From contig DATINJ010000254.1 in the NCBI GenBank assembly GCA_035474375.1, positions 1 through 44,021 of the forward strand: a DNA stretch of 44,021 nt. Reading direction: 5' to 3'. Source of the DNA: JANNPJ01 sp035474375. GTDB taxonomy: Bacteria; Actinomycetota; Actinomycetes; Actinomycetales; Kineosporiaceae. Shown here piece after piece: positions 25,101 through 32,584 of the stretch. A program made the translations under genes and the position numbers. The notes below the pieces were generated by a model. That model was not told the origin of the DNA, did not search any database, and worked only from the letters and a program-made list of their open reading frames with translations. Numbering within the stretch: the stretch's first letter is position 1; every line of letters starts with the position of its first letter.

Positions 25101-25323
25101 CGCAGCCGAGGGCTTCGAGACCGGGCTCGGGGTCTGGTCGATCCCCGGCCCGCCCGCCGGAAGCCCTACCGGAGTGGCCGGTTTCAAGCGTGCCCAGGCG
25201 CTGTTCTCGGCGGCCGTGACCACCGACGACACCGTCCTGCTCGGCTTCGGCGTGGAGCAACTCGGCACCGCTGCCGAGCGCGCCGACGTGCTGGCCGAGG
25301 CGGTGCAGTACCTGTTGAAGTGA
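22135..25323 (+). CDS. Secreted M14 zinc carboxypeptidase with extra C-terminal domains
   Basis: Large secreted metallopeptidase of 1062 residues. Residues 1-28 are a signal peptide (MRRLSVLAVGALV, then an ATAAPA cleavage region). Residues about 120-440 are the M14 catalytic domain: zinc ligands His184 and Glu187 in HAREW and His318 in NYHS, Arg/Asn pocket in DPNRNYPTNW, and catalytic Glu388 in FTPEMS. Next come a beta domain, a Rossmann-like region near 570-700 (KAKVVVIANEDYEG, GGKLLHTGETAAYYG) and a jelly-roll-like end near 800-1060 (YDLSAYAGKQVEVAISYVSD and FVDDTRLMIGG), similar to the C-terminal domain of M6 immune-inhibitor-A proteins. ATG 22135 has GGGGG four bases upstream. Probably degrades extracellular peptides. 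Confidence 0.9.
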   Translation: MRRLSVLAVGALVSSLAGLAGVLPAATAAPAVANDGLTVFVGELDGAQYSRLSALGIDRDEITTVKARAKHKVGVEVVLTRGQAAKLRGQGLALTEKKVAGQAVSKKLKTAAASGYTVFRSYSEAGGLKAELVKTAAENPSLAKLVVIGKSLQGKDIVAVKVTKNATKVRDGSRPAVLYSAAQHAREWITPEMDRRLLHHYLDNYATDPAIKKIVDTTELWFVPVANPDGYDFTFTADHRLWRKNLRDNDGDGQITAGADGVDPNRNYPTNWGYDNEGSSATPASETYRGPAPASEPETRALDGLMAKVKPKYLVNYHSAAELLLYGIGWQVATPSPDDEIAKALVGDDETPAVPGYDPDISAELYTTNGETDDHAGTAYDTIAFTPEMSTCQTVSAIDPGDAFEPEDCASVFNFPDSEALIQAEYAKNLPFALSVAKSAQDPDDPVSSIGRQAPDFEVDSFDVSYGDPQTVAVTARRALKGLKLNYSINGGRIRRTSTKEWKGGERYGDTGNKYYAEFRGEVRGADVGDNVEVWFTGRRSRNAAAGASNSRSLERREQQSKHFTYTLAQQSKAKVVVIANEDYEGVNPTYPGSVTAPKYAQGYVDELKSKGIDAVVWDVSKQGVPHPLGVLDHFKAAVWYLGDNRLTQDPEDEQTSFLGTEQSDLAVAERQQYLTLSVRDFLNEGGKLLHTGETAAYYGQLGSPLGGIYYGLDGAPDQECAVTDDPFSDCLLLADDFSQYYLGAYGRASTESPTGVIGTGTPLTGAAASFGGPAAADNPLNEPGSFTVTSDVLPPAQFPQFKSSAAAAYKGAAGGAFDPVAGDWFVGGVHANDAYTRLARTVDLGSVTAAQTPALDFALSYDTEPGYDNVIVEAHTVGSADWTTLPEANGLTDSTVPQDCGDAFLIAEHPFLSHYLTQGETDCTATGTTGSWHRLSGNSGGWQQVSYDLSAYAGKQVEVAISYVSDPASGGAGAFVDDTRLMIGGTPTAAEGFETGLGVWSIPGPPAGSPTGVAGFKRAQALFSAAVTTDDTVLLGFGVEQLGTAAERADVLAEAVQYLLK

Positions 25324-25401
25324 CGCCCGTTCGGGACAGCTCCAGGTCAGGTCGGGTGTCCGGTTTGGCCAAGTCCGATCCTGCTGGCAGGCTCTGACAA
25401 T

Positions 25402-26094
25402 ATGACGACGGAACCCGATGACGGCGTCTACGCAGCGAATACGCGATTCATGTATACGCGGCGTAGCGACCATGCACGTTACGACGCCCAGGCGATCAAT
25501 TCGCTTCTCGACGAGTCGTTGATCTGCCATGTGGGTTACGTGGATGACGGTGACCCGATCGTGGTCCCGATGATTCACACCAGGATCGACGAGACCTTGT
25601 ACCTGCACACCGCAGCCGGGTCCCGGTTGGCACAGCTGGCGGCCGAGGGGACCCGGCTGTGCGTCACCGTCAGCCTGCTCGAAGGTCTGGTGCTGGCCCG
25701 CAGCCAGGTCGGCCACAACGTCAATTACCGCAGCGTGGTGGCGCGTGGAACCGGTTCGCTGGTCAGTGACGAAGCCGAGAAGCAGACCGTGACCGCAGCG
25801 GTCGTGGAGCATCTCGTGGCCGGCCGATCGCGGCACTCCCGCCCGCCGACCGCGGCGGAGCTGGCCGCCATCGGGTTGGTCCGGATGACTCTGGACGACG
25901 TGTCGCTGAAATCCCGGAGCGGCCCGCCGGTCGACGAGGAGGCGGATCTCGCCCTGCATCACTGGGCCGGGGTGATCGGGGTCCGGTACGACTACGGCCC
26001 GGCCTTCCCGTCGCCGGATCTGCCGTACGACCGCCCGGTGCCATCGCAGCTGACCAACTACAGCCGGTCCGCCCGGCCGCAGGGTTATCGCTGA
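25402..26094 (+). CDS. Pyridoxamine 5'-phosphate oxidase-like FMN-binding protein
   Basis: 230-residue split-barrel flavoprotein of the PPOX class, probably FMN-dependent. INSLLDESLICHVGYVDDGDPIVVPMIHTRI and LYLHTAAGSRL are the usual first strands, with VNYRSVVARGTG later. The C-terminal 60 residues carry LKSRSGPPVDEEADL, which corresponds to the Nim-like or flavin-nucleotide-binding subgroup of the family. It may reduce nitro compounds, F420 or heme-related substrates; the specific reaction is not visible. The gene follows the M14 peptidase by 78 bases on the same strand. The Shine-Dalgarno before ATG 25402 is weak. Confidence 0.83.
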   Translation: MTTEPDDGVYAANTRFMYTRRSDHARYDAQAINSLLDESLICHVGYVDDGDPIVVPMIHTRIDETLYLHTAAGSRLAQLAAEGTRLCVTVSLLEGLVLARSQVGHNVNYRSVVARGTGSLVSDEAEKQTVTAAVVEHLVAGRSRHSRPPTAAELAAIGLVRMTLDDVSLKSRSGPPVDEEADLALHHWAGVIGVRYDYGPAFPSPDLPYDRPVPSQLTNYSRSARPQGYR

Positions 26095-26260
26095 TCCGGT
26101 GCCGGTCCCGGCCGATGTTCTGCCGGTGATCCGCAGTTTTGGGGGGCATGGCGAGTTCTGTGCCCGCGCGCGATAGGGTCCGTGAGGCTGGGGGATCGCG
26201 ACATACCAGACGGCGACGCCGCTGGAGACGAGTGGTACCGCTCCAAGGAGGATGCCTGTC

Positions 26261-27622
26261 GTGGATCTGACCGCCCGGCTGCGCGAGATTGTCGGTGTGG
26301 CCCAGGTCGTCACCGAGACCGATGTGGTTGCCCCCTACGCCCAGGACTGGTCGAGGCGCTGGGCGGGTAAACCGTTGGCCGTGGTCCGACCCGGCACCAC
26401 TGCGGAGGTTGCGGACGTCATCCGGGCCTGTGCGGAGGCCGAGGTCCCGCTGGTCCCGCAAGGTGGCAACACCGGTCTGGTCGGTGGTGGCGTGCCGCAG
26501 GACGGCGAGGTGGTGTTGAGCCTGCGGCGGCTGAACGCAATCGGTGCGGTCGATCAGCTGGGTCGCACCGTGGTGGCCGGAGCCGGGGCCACCCTGGCCG
26601 AGGTGCAGCGGGCCGCCCGGTCCGGCGGGCTGGACGTCGGAATCGACTTCGCCGCTCGGGATTCCGCAACCATCGGTGGAATCGCCTCGACCAATGCCGG
26701 AGGTGGGCGGGTACTGCGGCACGGCATCACCCGCAGCCAGGTCCAGGGCCTCGAGGTGGTGCTGGCGGACGGGTCGATCGTCTGCCGGATGTCCGGGCTG
26801 GCCAAGGACAACACCGGTTATGACCTGGTCCAGCTGATGGTCGGCAGCGAGGGAACGCTGGGCGTGATCACCGCCGTCCAGTTGAAGCTGGTTCCGCCGT
26901 CTGGTCCGGCGGTGACCGCTCTGGTGGCGGTGAAGACCGTGGACGACGCGCTGGCCGTGCTGTCCGCCGTTCGCCGACGCTTCGCCGAACTGGACGCCGC
27001 TGAGTACTTCCATGACGACGGCCTGCAACTGGTCCTTCGGCATCGCTCGGTCGCTTCCCCGTTCGACCGGCACCACCCGCTCTACCTCTTGGTAGAGGTC
27101 ACCGGAGCCGGCGCGGACACCGTTGACGACCTGGCCGAACTGCTCGGCGAACTGGACCCGGTCCGAGACGCCGTGCTCGCCGTGACAGCTGCGGATCAGC
27201 GAGCGCTCTGGGAGTTGCGGGAGGCCCACTCCGAAGCGATCGGTGCCGTCGGGGTGCCGGTGAAACTCGATGTCGCCCTGCCACTGAACCGGCTCGGCTA
27301 CTTCGAGCAGGAGTTGCCCGACGTCGTCCGGGCAGTCTCCCGGCACGCCGTCACCATCCTGTTCGGTCACCTCGCCGAGGGAAACGTGCACGTCAACCTG
27401 CTGGCGGCGACAGAGGACGACGTCCACGGGTCGGTCACCGACGCGGTCCTTCGGCTGGTGGCGGCCCACGGTGGCAGCATCAGCGCCGAGCATGGGATCG
27501 GTCTGGCCAAGCGGCGCTGGTTGCCGCTCACCCGGGACCCGGCTGACGTCGCGGCGATGCGAGCGATCAAGCAGGCCTTCGATCCAGCGGGCCTGCTGTC
27601 ACCCGGGCGCATTCTGGCCTGA
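26261..27622 (+). CDS. FAD-linked D-2-hydroxyacid dehydrogenase (GlcD/D2HGDH-like)
   Basis: Flavoenzyme of the VAO/PCMH family that oxidises D-2-hydroxyacids such as D-2-hydroxyglutarate, D-lactate or glycolate. The FAD-binding half has PQGGNTGLVGGG and ASTNAGGGRVLRHG; the C-terminal half has DVALPLNRL, FGHLAEGNVHVN and SAEHGIG, where the His cluster binds the metal and substrate. All segments look intact. Length 453 from GTG 26261; AAGGAGG (26245-26251) lies nine bases before it, while ATG 26252 touches the Shine-Dalgarno directly and is less likely. It is convergent with the second ogt. Electron acceptor unknown. Confidence 0.9.
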   Translation: MDLTARLREIVGVAQVVTETDVVAPYAQDWSRRWAGKPLAVVRPGTTAEVADVIRACAEAEVPLVPQGGNTGLVGGGVPQDGEVVLSLRRLNAIGAVDQLGRTVVAGAGATLAEVQRAARSGGLDVGIDFAARDSATIGGIASTNAGGGRVLRHGITRSQVQGLEVVLADGSIVCRMSGLAKDNTGYDLVQLMVGSEGTLGVITAVQLKLVPPSGPAVTALVAVKTVDDALAVLSAVRRRFAELDAAEYFHDDGLQLVLRHRSVASPFDRHHPLYLLVEVTGAGADTVDDLAELLGELDPVRDAVLAVTAADQRALWELREAHSEAIGAVGVPVKLDVALPLNRLGYFEQELPDVVRAVSRHAVTILFGHLAEGNVHVNLLAATEDDVHGSVTDAVLRLVAAHGGSISAEHGIGLAKRRWLPLTRDPADVAAMRAIKQAFDPAGLLSPGRILA

Positions 27623-27660
27623 AGATCGCCAGTGCAACGCGACCGGGGATCAGCCGGAGC

Positions 27661-28179
27661 CTAAAAGAGGGCACCCTGCTCCAGGTCCAGCAAGAAGCGT
27701 TTCCGATCCAACCCGCCGCCGTATCCGGTGAGTGATCCGTTCGCGCCGATCACCCGGTGACAGGGAACGATGATCGAGATCGGGTTCGCACCGTTGGCCA
27801 GGCCGACGGCGCGAGAGGCACCGGGCACCAGACCCAACCGCTGCGCGACCCGCCCGTACGACTCGGTTCGCCCGTAGGGGATCTCGGTCAGGGCGGCCCA
27901 GACCCGTAGCTGAAAGCCGGTCCCGGTAGGGCCGGTCGGCAGGTCGAAGCCGGTTCGGACGCCGACGAAATACTCTTCGAGTTGGGTCCTGGTCCGGGCC
28001 AGCACCGGGGAGCCAGGATCTTCCAGACCGGTTCGGCGAGTGCGGTCCCATTCCTGGTGAGAGGCCTTGTGCGGGCGGAAGAACACCCCGGTGAGGTGGA
28101 CGGCGTCCGTGGTCAACAACAGATCGCCGACCGGGCTCGGGGTGACGCTCCAGATCAGCGGTGACTGGATGGAGTTCAC
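27661..28179 (-). CDS. ogt: Methylated-DNA--protein-cysteine methyltransferase (second copy)
   Basis: 172-residue alkyl acceptor with Cys140 in IIVPCHRVIG, AAGLANGANP-type wing (VGLANGANP) and GYGGGLDRKRFLLDLE. It has the same fold as the first copy but differs along most of its length, so it is an old paralogue and not a recent duplicate. GTG start at 28179, AGGG about eight bases upstream. It follows the first VWA gene by 29 bases on the same strand, so the two may share a message, an odd partnership for a DNA-repair gene. Confidence 0.93.
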   Translation of the reverse strand: MNSIQSPLIWSVTPSPVGDLLLTTDAVHLTGVFFRPHKASHQEWDRTRRTGLEDPGSPVLARTRTQLEEYFVGVRTGFDLPTGPTGTGFQLRVWAALTEIPYGRTESYGRVAQRLGLVPGASRAVGLANGANPISIIVPCHRVIGANGSLTGYGGGLDRKRFLLDLEQGALF

Positions 28180-28208
28180 CCCGAAACCCTACGCCGGGTC
28201 GGCCGCGC

Positions 28209-29963
28209 TTATCCCCGGCGGTTCATCACGTCGAACAGAACCTGAGACAACTGCCTCGGATCCTTCATGGCGAAGGCCTGCCCGCCGGCCCTGCTGGCCA
28301 TCTGGCGCAGTTGGCTCATCTTGATGTCCTCGCCGATACCGATGCAGATCAGGCGCACCGGCTTCTTCGGGTCGTAGAGCGATGCCAGCTCATCCAGCGT
28401 GGCCTGCAGCTTGGGGCCACCGTCGTCGTTGTTCGCCCCGTCGGTGAAGAGCACCACGGCGTTGCCGGCCCGCGGGTCGTACTGCTTCTTCATCTCTTTC
28501 ATTCCGGAGATCGCCGCGTCGAACAACGCAGTCCCGTTGCCGCCGATGAGCTTGCCCGCGCTAGCCATCGATGCGTTCAACTCTTCGCGGTGCGAGTTGG
28601 GCCCGCTGGCAAGTTGGGCCATCTCCTCGACCTTGAGGATGTTCTTGCCCACCTTGGTAGTGCCATCGGCACGCTTCAGGTTTCGGGAGAAGGCCCAGAA
28701 CTCGACCTGTGCCCGGTCGGTCAGCAGGTCACCGGCCAGCTTGGAAGCCGTCGCAGCGAACGCGATCCGGGTCTGGCCGTTTCCGGCCGACTGCTCCATC
28801 GAGCCGGAGACGTCGAAGACGGTCAAGAAGCGAGAGGGCGCGGACAGCGACGTGATCCGGCCCACCAGCGCGGCCAGTTCCTTGGAGCCCAGGCCGACGA
28901 TCGGGGACGTGTCCGCCGCCGTGGTCCCGTTTGTAGCGGTCGCGGTGCTCTTTCCGGACCGACCTCCCCGGCTTTCCGGAATCGCGAAGCCGGCTGTCTT
29001 CGCGATCGATGCGGCCTGACTGCTGAGCAGTTGAGAGACCGTGGCCCGGACTGCTCGCTCGCGGGCGGCTGCCGCATCCTTGGAGCTTGAGTCGGCCGGG
29101 CGGAGCATCGTCAGTACCGGGTAGTCCAGGGACGGTGAGCCGCCGGTCGGCTCGACAGACACCAGGGTCGCGTTGCTTCGGCCCTTGTTCGCCGCTGTGA
29201 CGGCCTGCTCGCTGGTCGGCAGCAGCGGTGCGGACTCCGACCCGGACTCGGCGGCCTGGATCGCGTCCGCCTCGGAGGGCACTCCGGCCCGGCCCGCGGC
29301 CAGCACGGTGCCGGCAAGGGCGCGCTGCGCTTCGTCTCCCCCGCCTAAGGACTGCCAGAGGGCGATCACTGCCGACAGGCCGGCGGCGTCCTGGGAGATC
29401 TGCGGGACCGCCAGCGGTCGGCTACCGGCCAGCGCGGTCAGCCAATCAGGGGTCTTCGTCGTCCAGCCGAGGCTGTCGAGCGCCTTCTGGCTGGTGGCGA
29501 GGACGACCGGCGAGGTGGCGAACGATCCGTCCTGGTTCAGTTGCCACCTCGGCACCCGGGACCTCCACAGCGAGGAGTCCGGGATCCAGAGGTCGGGTGC
29601 TCGGTCCACCGGCAGGATCGCCGCGCTCTGCACGGTCTCCGCCGGCTCCTGCGCGGTGATGGCGAAGCGAACGCACTCGCGATCCGGCAGCGTCCGCTTC
29701 TGCACCGGATCAAGCGCCTGCTTGACGGTGGCCAGGATTTCCGGAGCCACGGTCACCGTGACGGTGGTGTAGGGCAGCCGTTCGCTCGGGCACTCGGCAC
29801 CGACCAGCGGCGCTCTTGCGGCGAGATTGCTGAGCGAGTCCGGAGTGGCGTCAAATTTGATCATGACTGCGCCCACGACCAAAACGGTCAGCAGGCCGGC
29901 CGTCACACTCCGAACGGGGTTTCTCCGACGCGCACGCGTCGGATGGAGAGCGTGCCGGCTCAT
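28209..29963 (-). CDS. Membrane-anchored protein with SBP-like and VWA domains (copy 1)
   Basis: 584 residues. A basic N terminus and one helix (about 20-37) anchor or export it. Residues about 55-330 resemble an extracellular solute-binding domain: APDLWIPDSSLW and SPVVLATSQKALDSLGW are segments found in such domains. Residues about 375-584 are a von Willebrand A domain with complete MIDAS: DVSGSM (384-389), Thr478 in GGNGTALF and Asp508 in LFTDGANND, so it should bind Mg2+ and a protein ligand. The linker (335-365) is Ser/Thr-rich. No ABC permease is nearby. The role could be cell-surface assembly or ligand sensing; that is inference. GGAGGG precedes ATG 29963 closely. Paralogue of the gene at 30677-32425. 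Confidence 0.85.
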   Translation of the reverse strand: MSRHALHPTRARRRNPVRSVTAGLLTVLVVGAVMIKFDATPDSLSNLAARAPLVGAECPSERLPYTTVTVTVAPEILATVKQALDPVQKRTLPDRECVRFAITAQEPAETVQSAAILPVDRAPDLWIPDSSLWRSRVPRWQLNQDGSFATSPVVLATSQKALDSLGWTTKTPDWLTALAGSRPLAVPQISQDAAGLSAVIALWQSLGGGDEAQRALAGTVLAAGRAGVPSEADAIQAAESGSESAPLLPTSEQAVTAANKGRSNATLVSVEPTGGSPSLDYPVLTMLRPADSSSKDAAAARERAVRATVSQLLSSQAASIAKTAGFAIPESRGGRSGKSTATATNGTTAADTSPIVGLGSKELAALVGRITSLSAPSRFLTVFDVSGSMEQSAGNGQTRIAFAATASKLAGDLLTDRAQVEFWAFSRNLKRADGTTKVGKNILKVEEMAQLASGPNSHREELNASMASAGKLIGGNGTALFDAAISGMKEMKKQYDPRAGNAVVLFTDGANNDDGGPKLQATLDELASLYDPKKPVRLICIGIGEDIKMSQLRQMASRAGGQAFAMKDPRQLSQVLFDVMNRRG

Positions 29964-30676
29964 TACCCTCCGTTCAGATCAGGTGATCAACTAACGACAT
30001 CGGACCGCTGCAAATGCATCGGGTCAGCGAAGTTAACGTAGAACTAGGGGGTGCTGACAAGCCCTACCCCAACCTTGCAACAGCCAGTGCAGTCACCTTT
30101 ACTGCCAGTGGCCGATGAAGTGGTTGGAGGCTGACAAAAGCCACTTGTTGCTTTTTGGTCGGCCGACTCGATTCTCGCGATAAATCGATTGGCGGGCTGA
30201 CGTTCAGCGATCCGACGCCCGAGAAATTGATCATGTAATCGGGATGGATCCAAGTTGACGGACGTCATCTACTCCGCGTCGGAGAGGCTCGGGCTGCGTC
30301 AAACGACGCCGGGCCCGGAACCGGAAAAAGTCGTCGGCTGTCGCGGAAGTCGTCGAAACCCGCCCCCGCTGCAAACGATTACGGGCTGATGACGGTATGT
30401 AACTGTGTGTAGAGTAGTGGTTGCTGTCGGGGGAGCGGCGATCGCGATGTGGGCGGGGGCCCATGGGATAGACGTCGCGGCGCCGCGCCAGTTCAGCGGG
30501 CACGGCCCGACGCTCCTCGGAGCGTCGTGCCGCTGACCGGCGCACCACCAGGGGCGGGGGCGGTTGGTGCGCCGGTCAGCGCTCGGTCGGCCAGCGGGTT
30601 GAGGGGCCTAATTGAGTACACCCAATCCGACCGGTCCTTCCGAGTTGTCATCGGAGGCGGTTCACGCCCGGGGTTA
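29964..30676. other. 713-base gap between the two VWA genes: no gene found
   Basis: Bases 29964-30130 resemble 32426-32575 upstream of copy 2: both share the Shine-Dalgarno block TACCCTCCGTTCAGATCA and, further out, GCTGACA and CAGTGG segments, so the promoter region was duplicated with the gene. Bases 30130-30430 are AT-richer than the window and hold no convincing coding frame. Bases 30435-30580 are a run of hairpins described separately. Nothing else recognised. Confidence 0.6.
30435..30580. ncRNA. Three consecutive hairpins, possible structured RNA or terminator array
   Basis: Hairpin A: 30435-30440 with 30481-30486 and 30443-30447 with 30475-30479, containing a nested 5-bp stem (30450-30454 with 30459-30463). 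Hairpin B: 30508-30515 with 30520-30527 around CTCG. Hairpin C: a perfect 16-bp stem, 30532-30547 with 30565-30580, with a 17-base loop that is G-rich on the plus strand and C-rich on the minus strand. Nothing codes here. C and B follow the stop of VWA copy 2 (30677) on the minus strand, so termination is one reading. A separate small RNA is the other; a plus-strand TAGAGT near 30412 might be a -10 element. Confidence 0.35.
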
Positions 30677-32425
30677 TCACCGGCGGTTCATCACGTCGAA
30701 CAGGAACTGGGGCAACTGCCCAGGTTCGGTCGCCAGGAAGGACTGCCCCCCGGCGCTGTTCGACAGCGCGCGCAGGGCGCTGGTGTCCACGTCGTCACCG
30801 ATCCCGATGCACATCAATCGCACCGGCTTGTCCGGGTTATAGAGCGCCGCCAATTTCTTCAGGACAGCCTTGAGCTTCGGCCCACCCTTGTCGTTGTTGG
30901 CGCCGTCGGTAAAGAGCACCACGGCGTTACCGGCTCGCGGGTCGAACTGCTTGGTCATCTCCGTCATTCCGGCGAGCGCGGCGGAGTACAGCGCGGTCCC
31001 GTTGCCACCGAGCAGCACTCCGGCGCCGTCCATCGAGGTGTGCAGCTGCTCACGGTGTGAGTCGGCGCCGTTGCTGAGTTCCGCGATGTCCTCGACCTTG
31101 ATGATGTCCTTGCTGATCTGGACGGTGCCCTTGGGGGCCTTCAGATTTCGGGAGAAACCCCAGAACCCGATCTGCGCCCGATCGGTCAGCAGGTCACCGG
31201 TCAGTTTCGCGGCGGCCGCCGCGAAAGCGATTCGGTTCTGCCCGTTACCGGCCGGTTCCAGCATCGAGCCGGAGAGGTCGAAGATGGCCAGGAACTTGGA
31301 CGGCGCCGACAGAGAGGTGATCCGGTCCACCAGGCCGGCCAGCTCCTTTGATGCCAGACCCACGACTGGAGACGGCTTGGCCCCCGCCTGCTGGGTGTCC
31401 GAGGAGGCGGTCGGTACGCCCACTGCGACCCCGCTCTCTGGCACCGCGAATCCGGCCGTCAGGGCGAGCCGGGTGGATTGACTGCTGAGCAACTGGGAAA
31501 CCACGGCTCGGACGGCGCGTTCGCGGGTGTCCGCCGCTTCACCGGCCGCCGTGTCGGTGGGGCGGAGAATCGTGAGTACCGGGTAATCAAGCAGCGGCGA
31601 GCCACCGGTGGGCTTGACAGTGACCAGCCCTTCGCTGCCCGCAGCCTTGTTCGCTGCCGTGACCGCCTGCATGCTCGTCGGCAACAGTGGGGCGGACGCT
31701 GATCCGGCTTCCGCAGCCTTGATCGCCTGGGCTGCGGTGGGCGCTCCGTCTCGGCCGGTCGCCAGTACAGCGCCGGCCAAGGCGCGCTGTGCCTCGTCTC
31801 CCCCGCCCAAGGATTGCCAGAGGGCGATCACTGCCGACAGCCCGGCGGCGTCCTCGGCGATCCGGGGCACCGCGAGCGGGCGAGTACCGGCCAACGCGGC
31901 CGACCACGTGGGGTTCTTGGTCGTCCAGCCGAGTGCGTCGACGGCCTTCTGGCTGGTGGCGATGACGACCGGGGTGGTGGCGAACGACCCGCCCTGATTC
32001 AGTCGCCACTTCGGTACCCGGGATTCCCACAGCGAGGAGTCTGGGATCCAGAGGTCGGGTGCTCGGTCCGGCGGCAGGATCGCCGCGCTCTGCACGGTCT
32101 CCGCCGGCTCCTGCGGTGTGACGGCGAACCGGACGCACTCATGATTCGACAGCGTCTGAGTGAGGATCGGGTTGAGCGCCTGCTTCACCGTGGGTGCCAG
32201 TTCCGGAGCGACCGTGACCGTGACCGTGGTGTACGGAAGTCGCGAACTCGGGCACTCGGCGCCAACCAGCGGTGCCCGCGCGGCCAGCGTGCTCAGTGAA
32301 TCAGGAACGGCGTCCATTTTGATCATGGCCGCGCCGACAACAGCAACGGCAAGGAGTCCGGCCAGCACGCTCCGCCTTGGACGCCGTCGACGCGCACGCG
32401 TCGGAAAGAGAGCGTGTCGGCTCAC
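30677..32425 (-). CDS. Membrane-anchored protein with SBP-like and VWA domains (copy 2)
   Basis: 582 residues, same design as copy 1: MSRHALFPTRARRRR, membrane helix about 20-37, SBP-like region about 55-325, VWA domain with DLSGSM (383-388), Thr477 and Asp507. Aligned without gaps over the last 200 residues the two copies are about two-thirds identical by hand count; near-identical blocks include LPYTTVTVTVAPE and SLGGGDEAQRALAG. The Ser/Thr linker before the VWA domain is where they differ most (VAVGVPTASSDTQQAG here). GTG 32425 has GGAGGGTAA upstream. Divergent from crtY. The conserved MIDAS in both copies argues that both are functional. Confidence 0.85.
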   Translation of the reverse strand: MSRHALFPTRARRRRPRRSVLAGLLAVAVVGAAMIKMDAVPDSLSTLAARAPLVGAECPSSRLPYTTVTVTVAPELAPTVKQALNPILTQTLSNHECVRFAVTPQEPAETVQSAAILPPDRAPDLWIPDSSLWESRVPKWRLNQGGSFATTPVVIATSQKAVDALGWTTKNPTWSAALAGTRPLAVPRIAEDAAGLSAVIALWQSLGGGDEAQRALAGAVLATGRDGAPTAAQAIKAAEAGSASAPLLPTSMQAVTAANKAAGSEGLVTVKPTGGSPLLDYPVLTILRPTDTAAGEAADTRERAVRAVVSQLLSSQSTRLALTAGFAVPESGVAVGVPTASSDTQQAGAKPSPVVGLASKELAGLVDRITSLSAPSKFLAIFDLSGSMLEPAGNGQNRIAFAAAAAKLTGDLLTDRAQIGFWGFSRNLKAPKGTVQISKDIIKVEDIAELSNGADSHREQLHTSMDGAGVLLGGNGTALYSAALAGMTEMTKQFDPRAGNAVVLFTDGANNDKGGPKLKAVLKKLAALYNPDKPVRLMCIGIGDDVDTSALRALSNSAGGQSFLATEPGQLPQFLFDVMNRR

Positions 32426-32584
32426 TTACCCTCCGTTCAGATCAAGCGATGATTTGATGTCTGACCCGTCAGACACAGTGAGGCAGGAGAGTAGCTCAAG
32501 ACTGGAGAGGGCTGACAGGTTCTACGTGAACTTTCAACAGTCAGTGGGCTCACGCTTACCGCCAGTGGTGAAGAACGAGGTCAG

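Noticed and set aside
24124..26313. Long minus-strand frame opposite the M14 peptidase and PPOX genes
   Set aside because: No domain or motif, Arg/Gly/Pro-rich in the way of frames opposite high-GC genes, and the plus-strand genes are complete.
25763..27493. 576-residue minus-strand frame opposite the hydroxyacid dehydrogenase
   Set aside because: Shadow of a well-conserved plus-strand enzyme; no recognisable fold.
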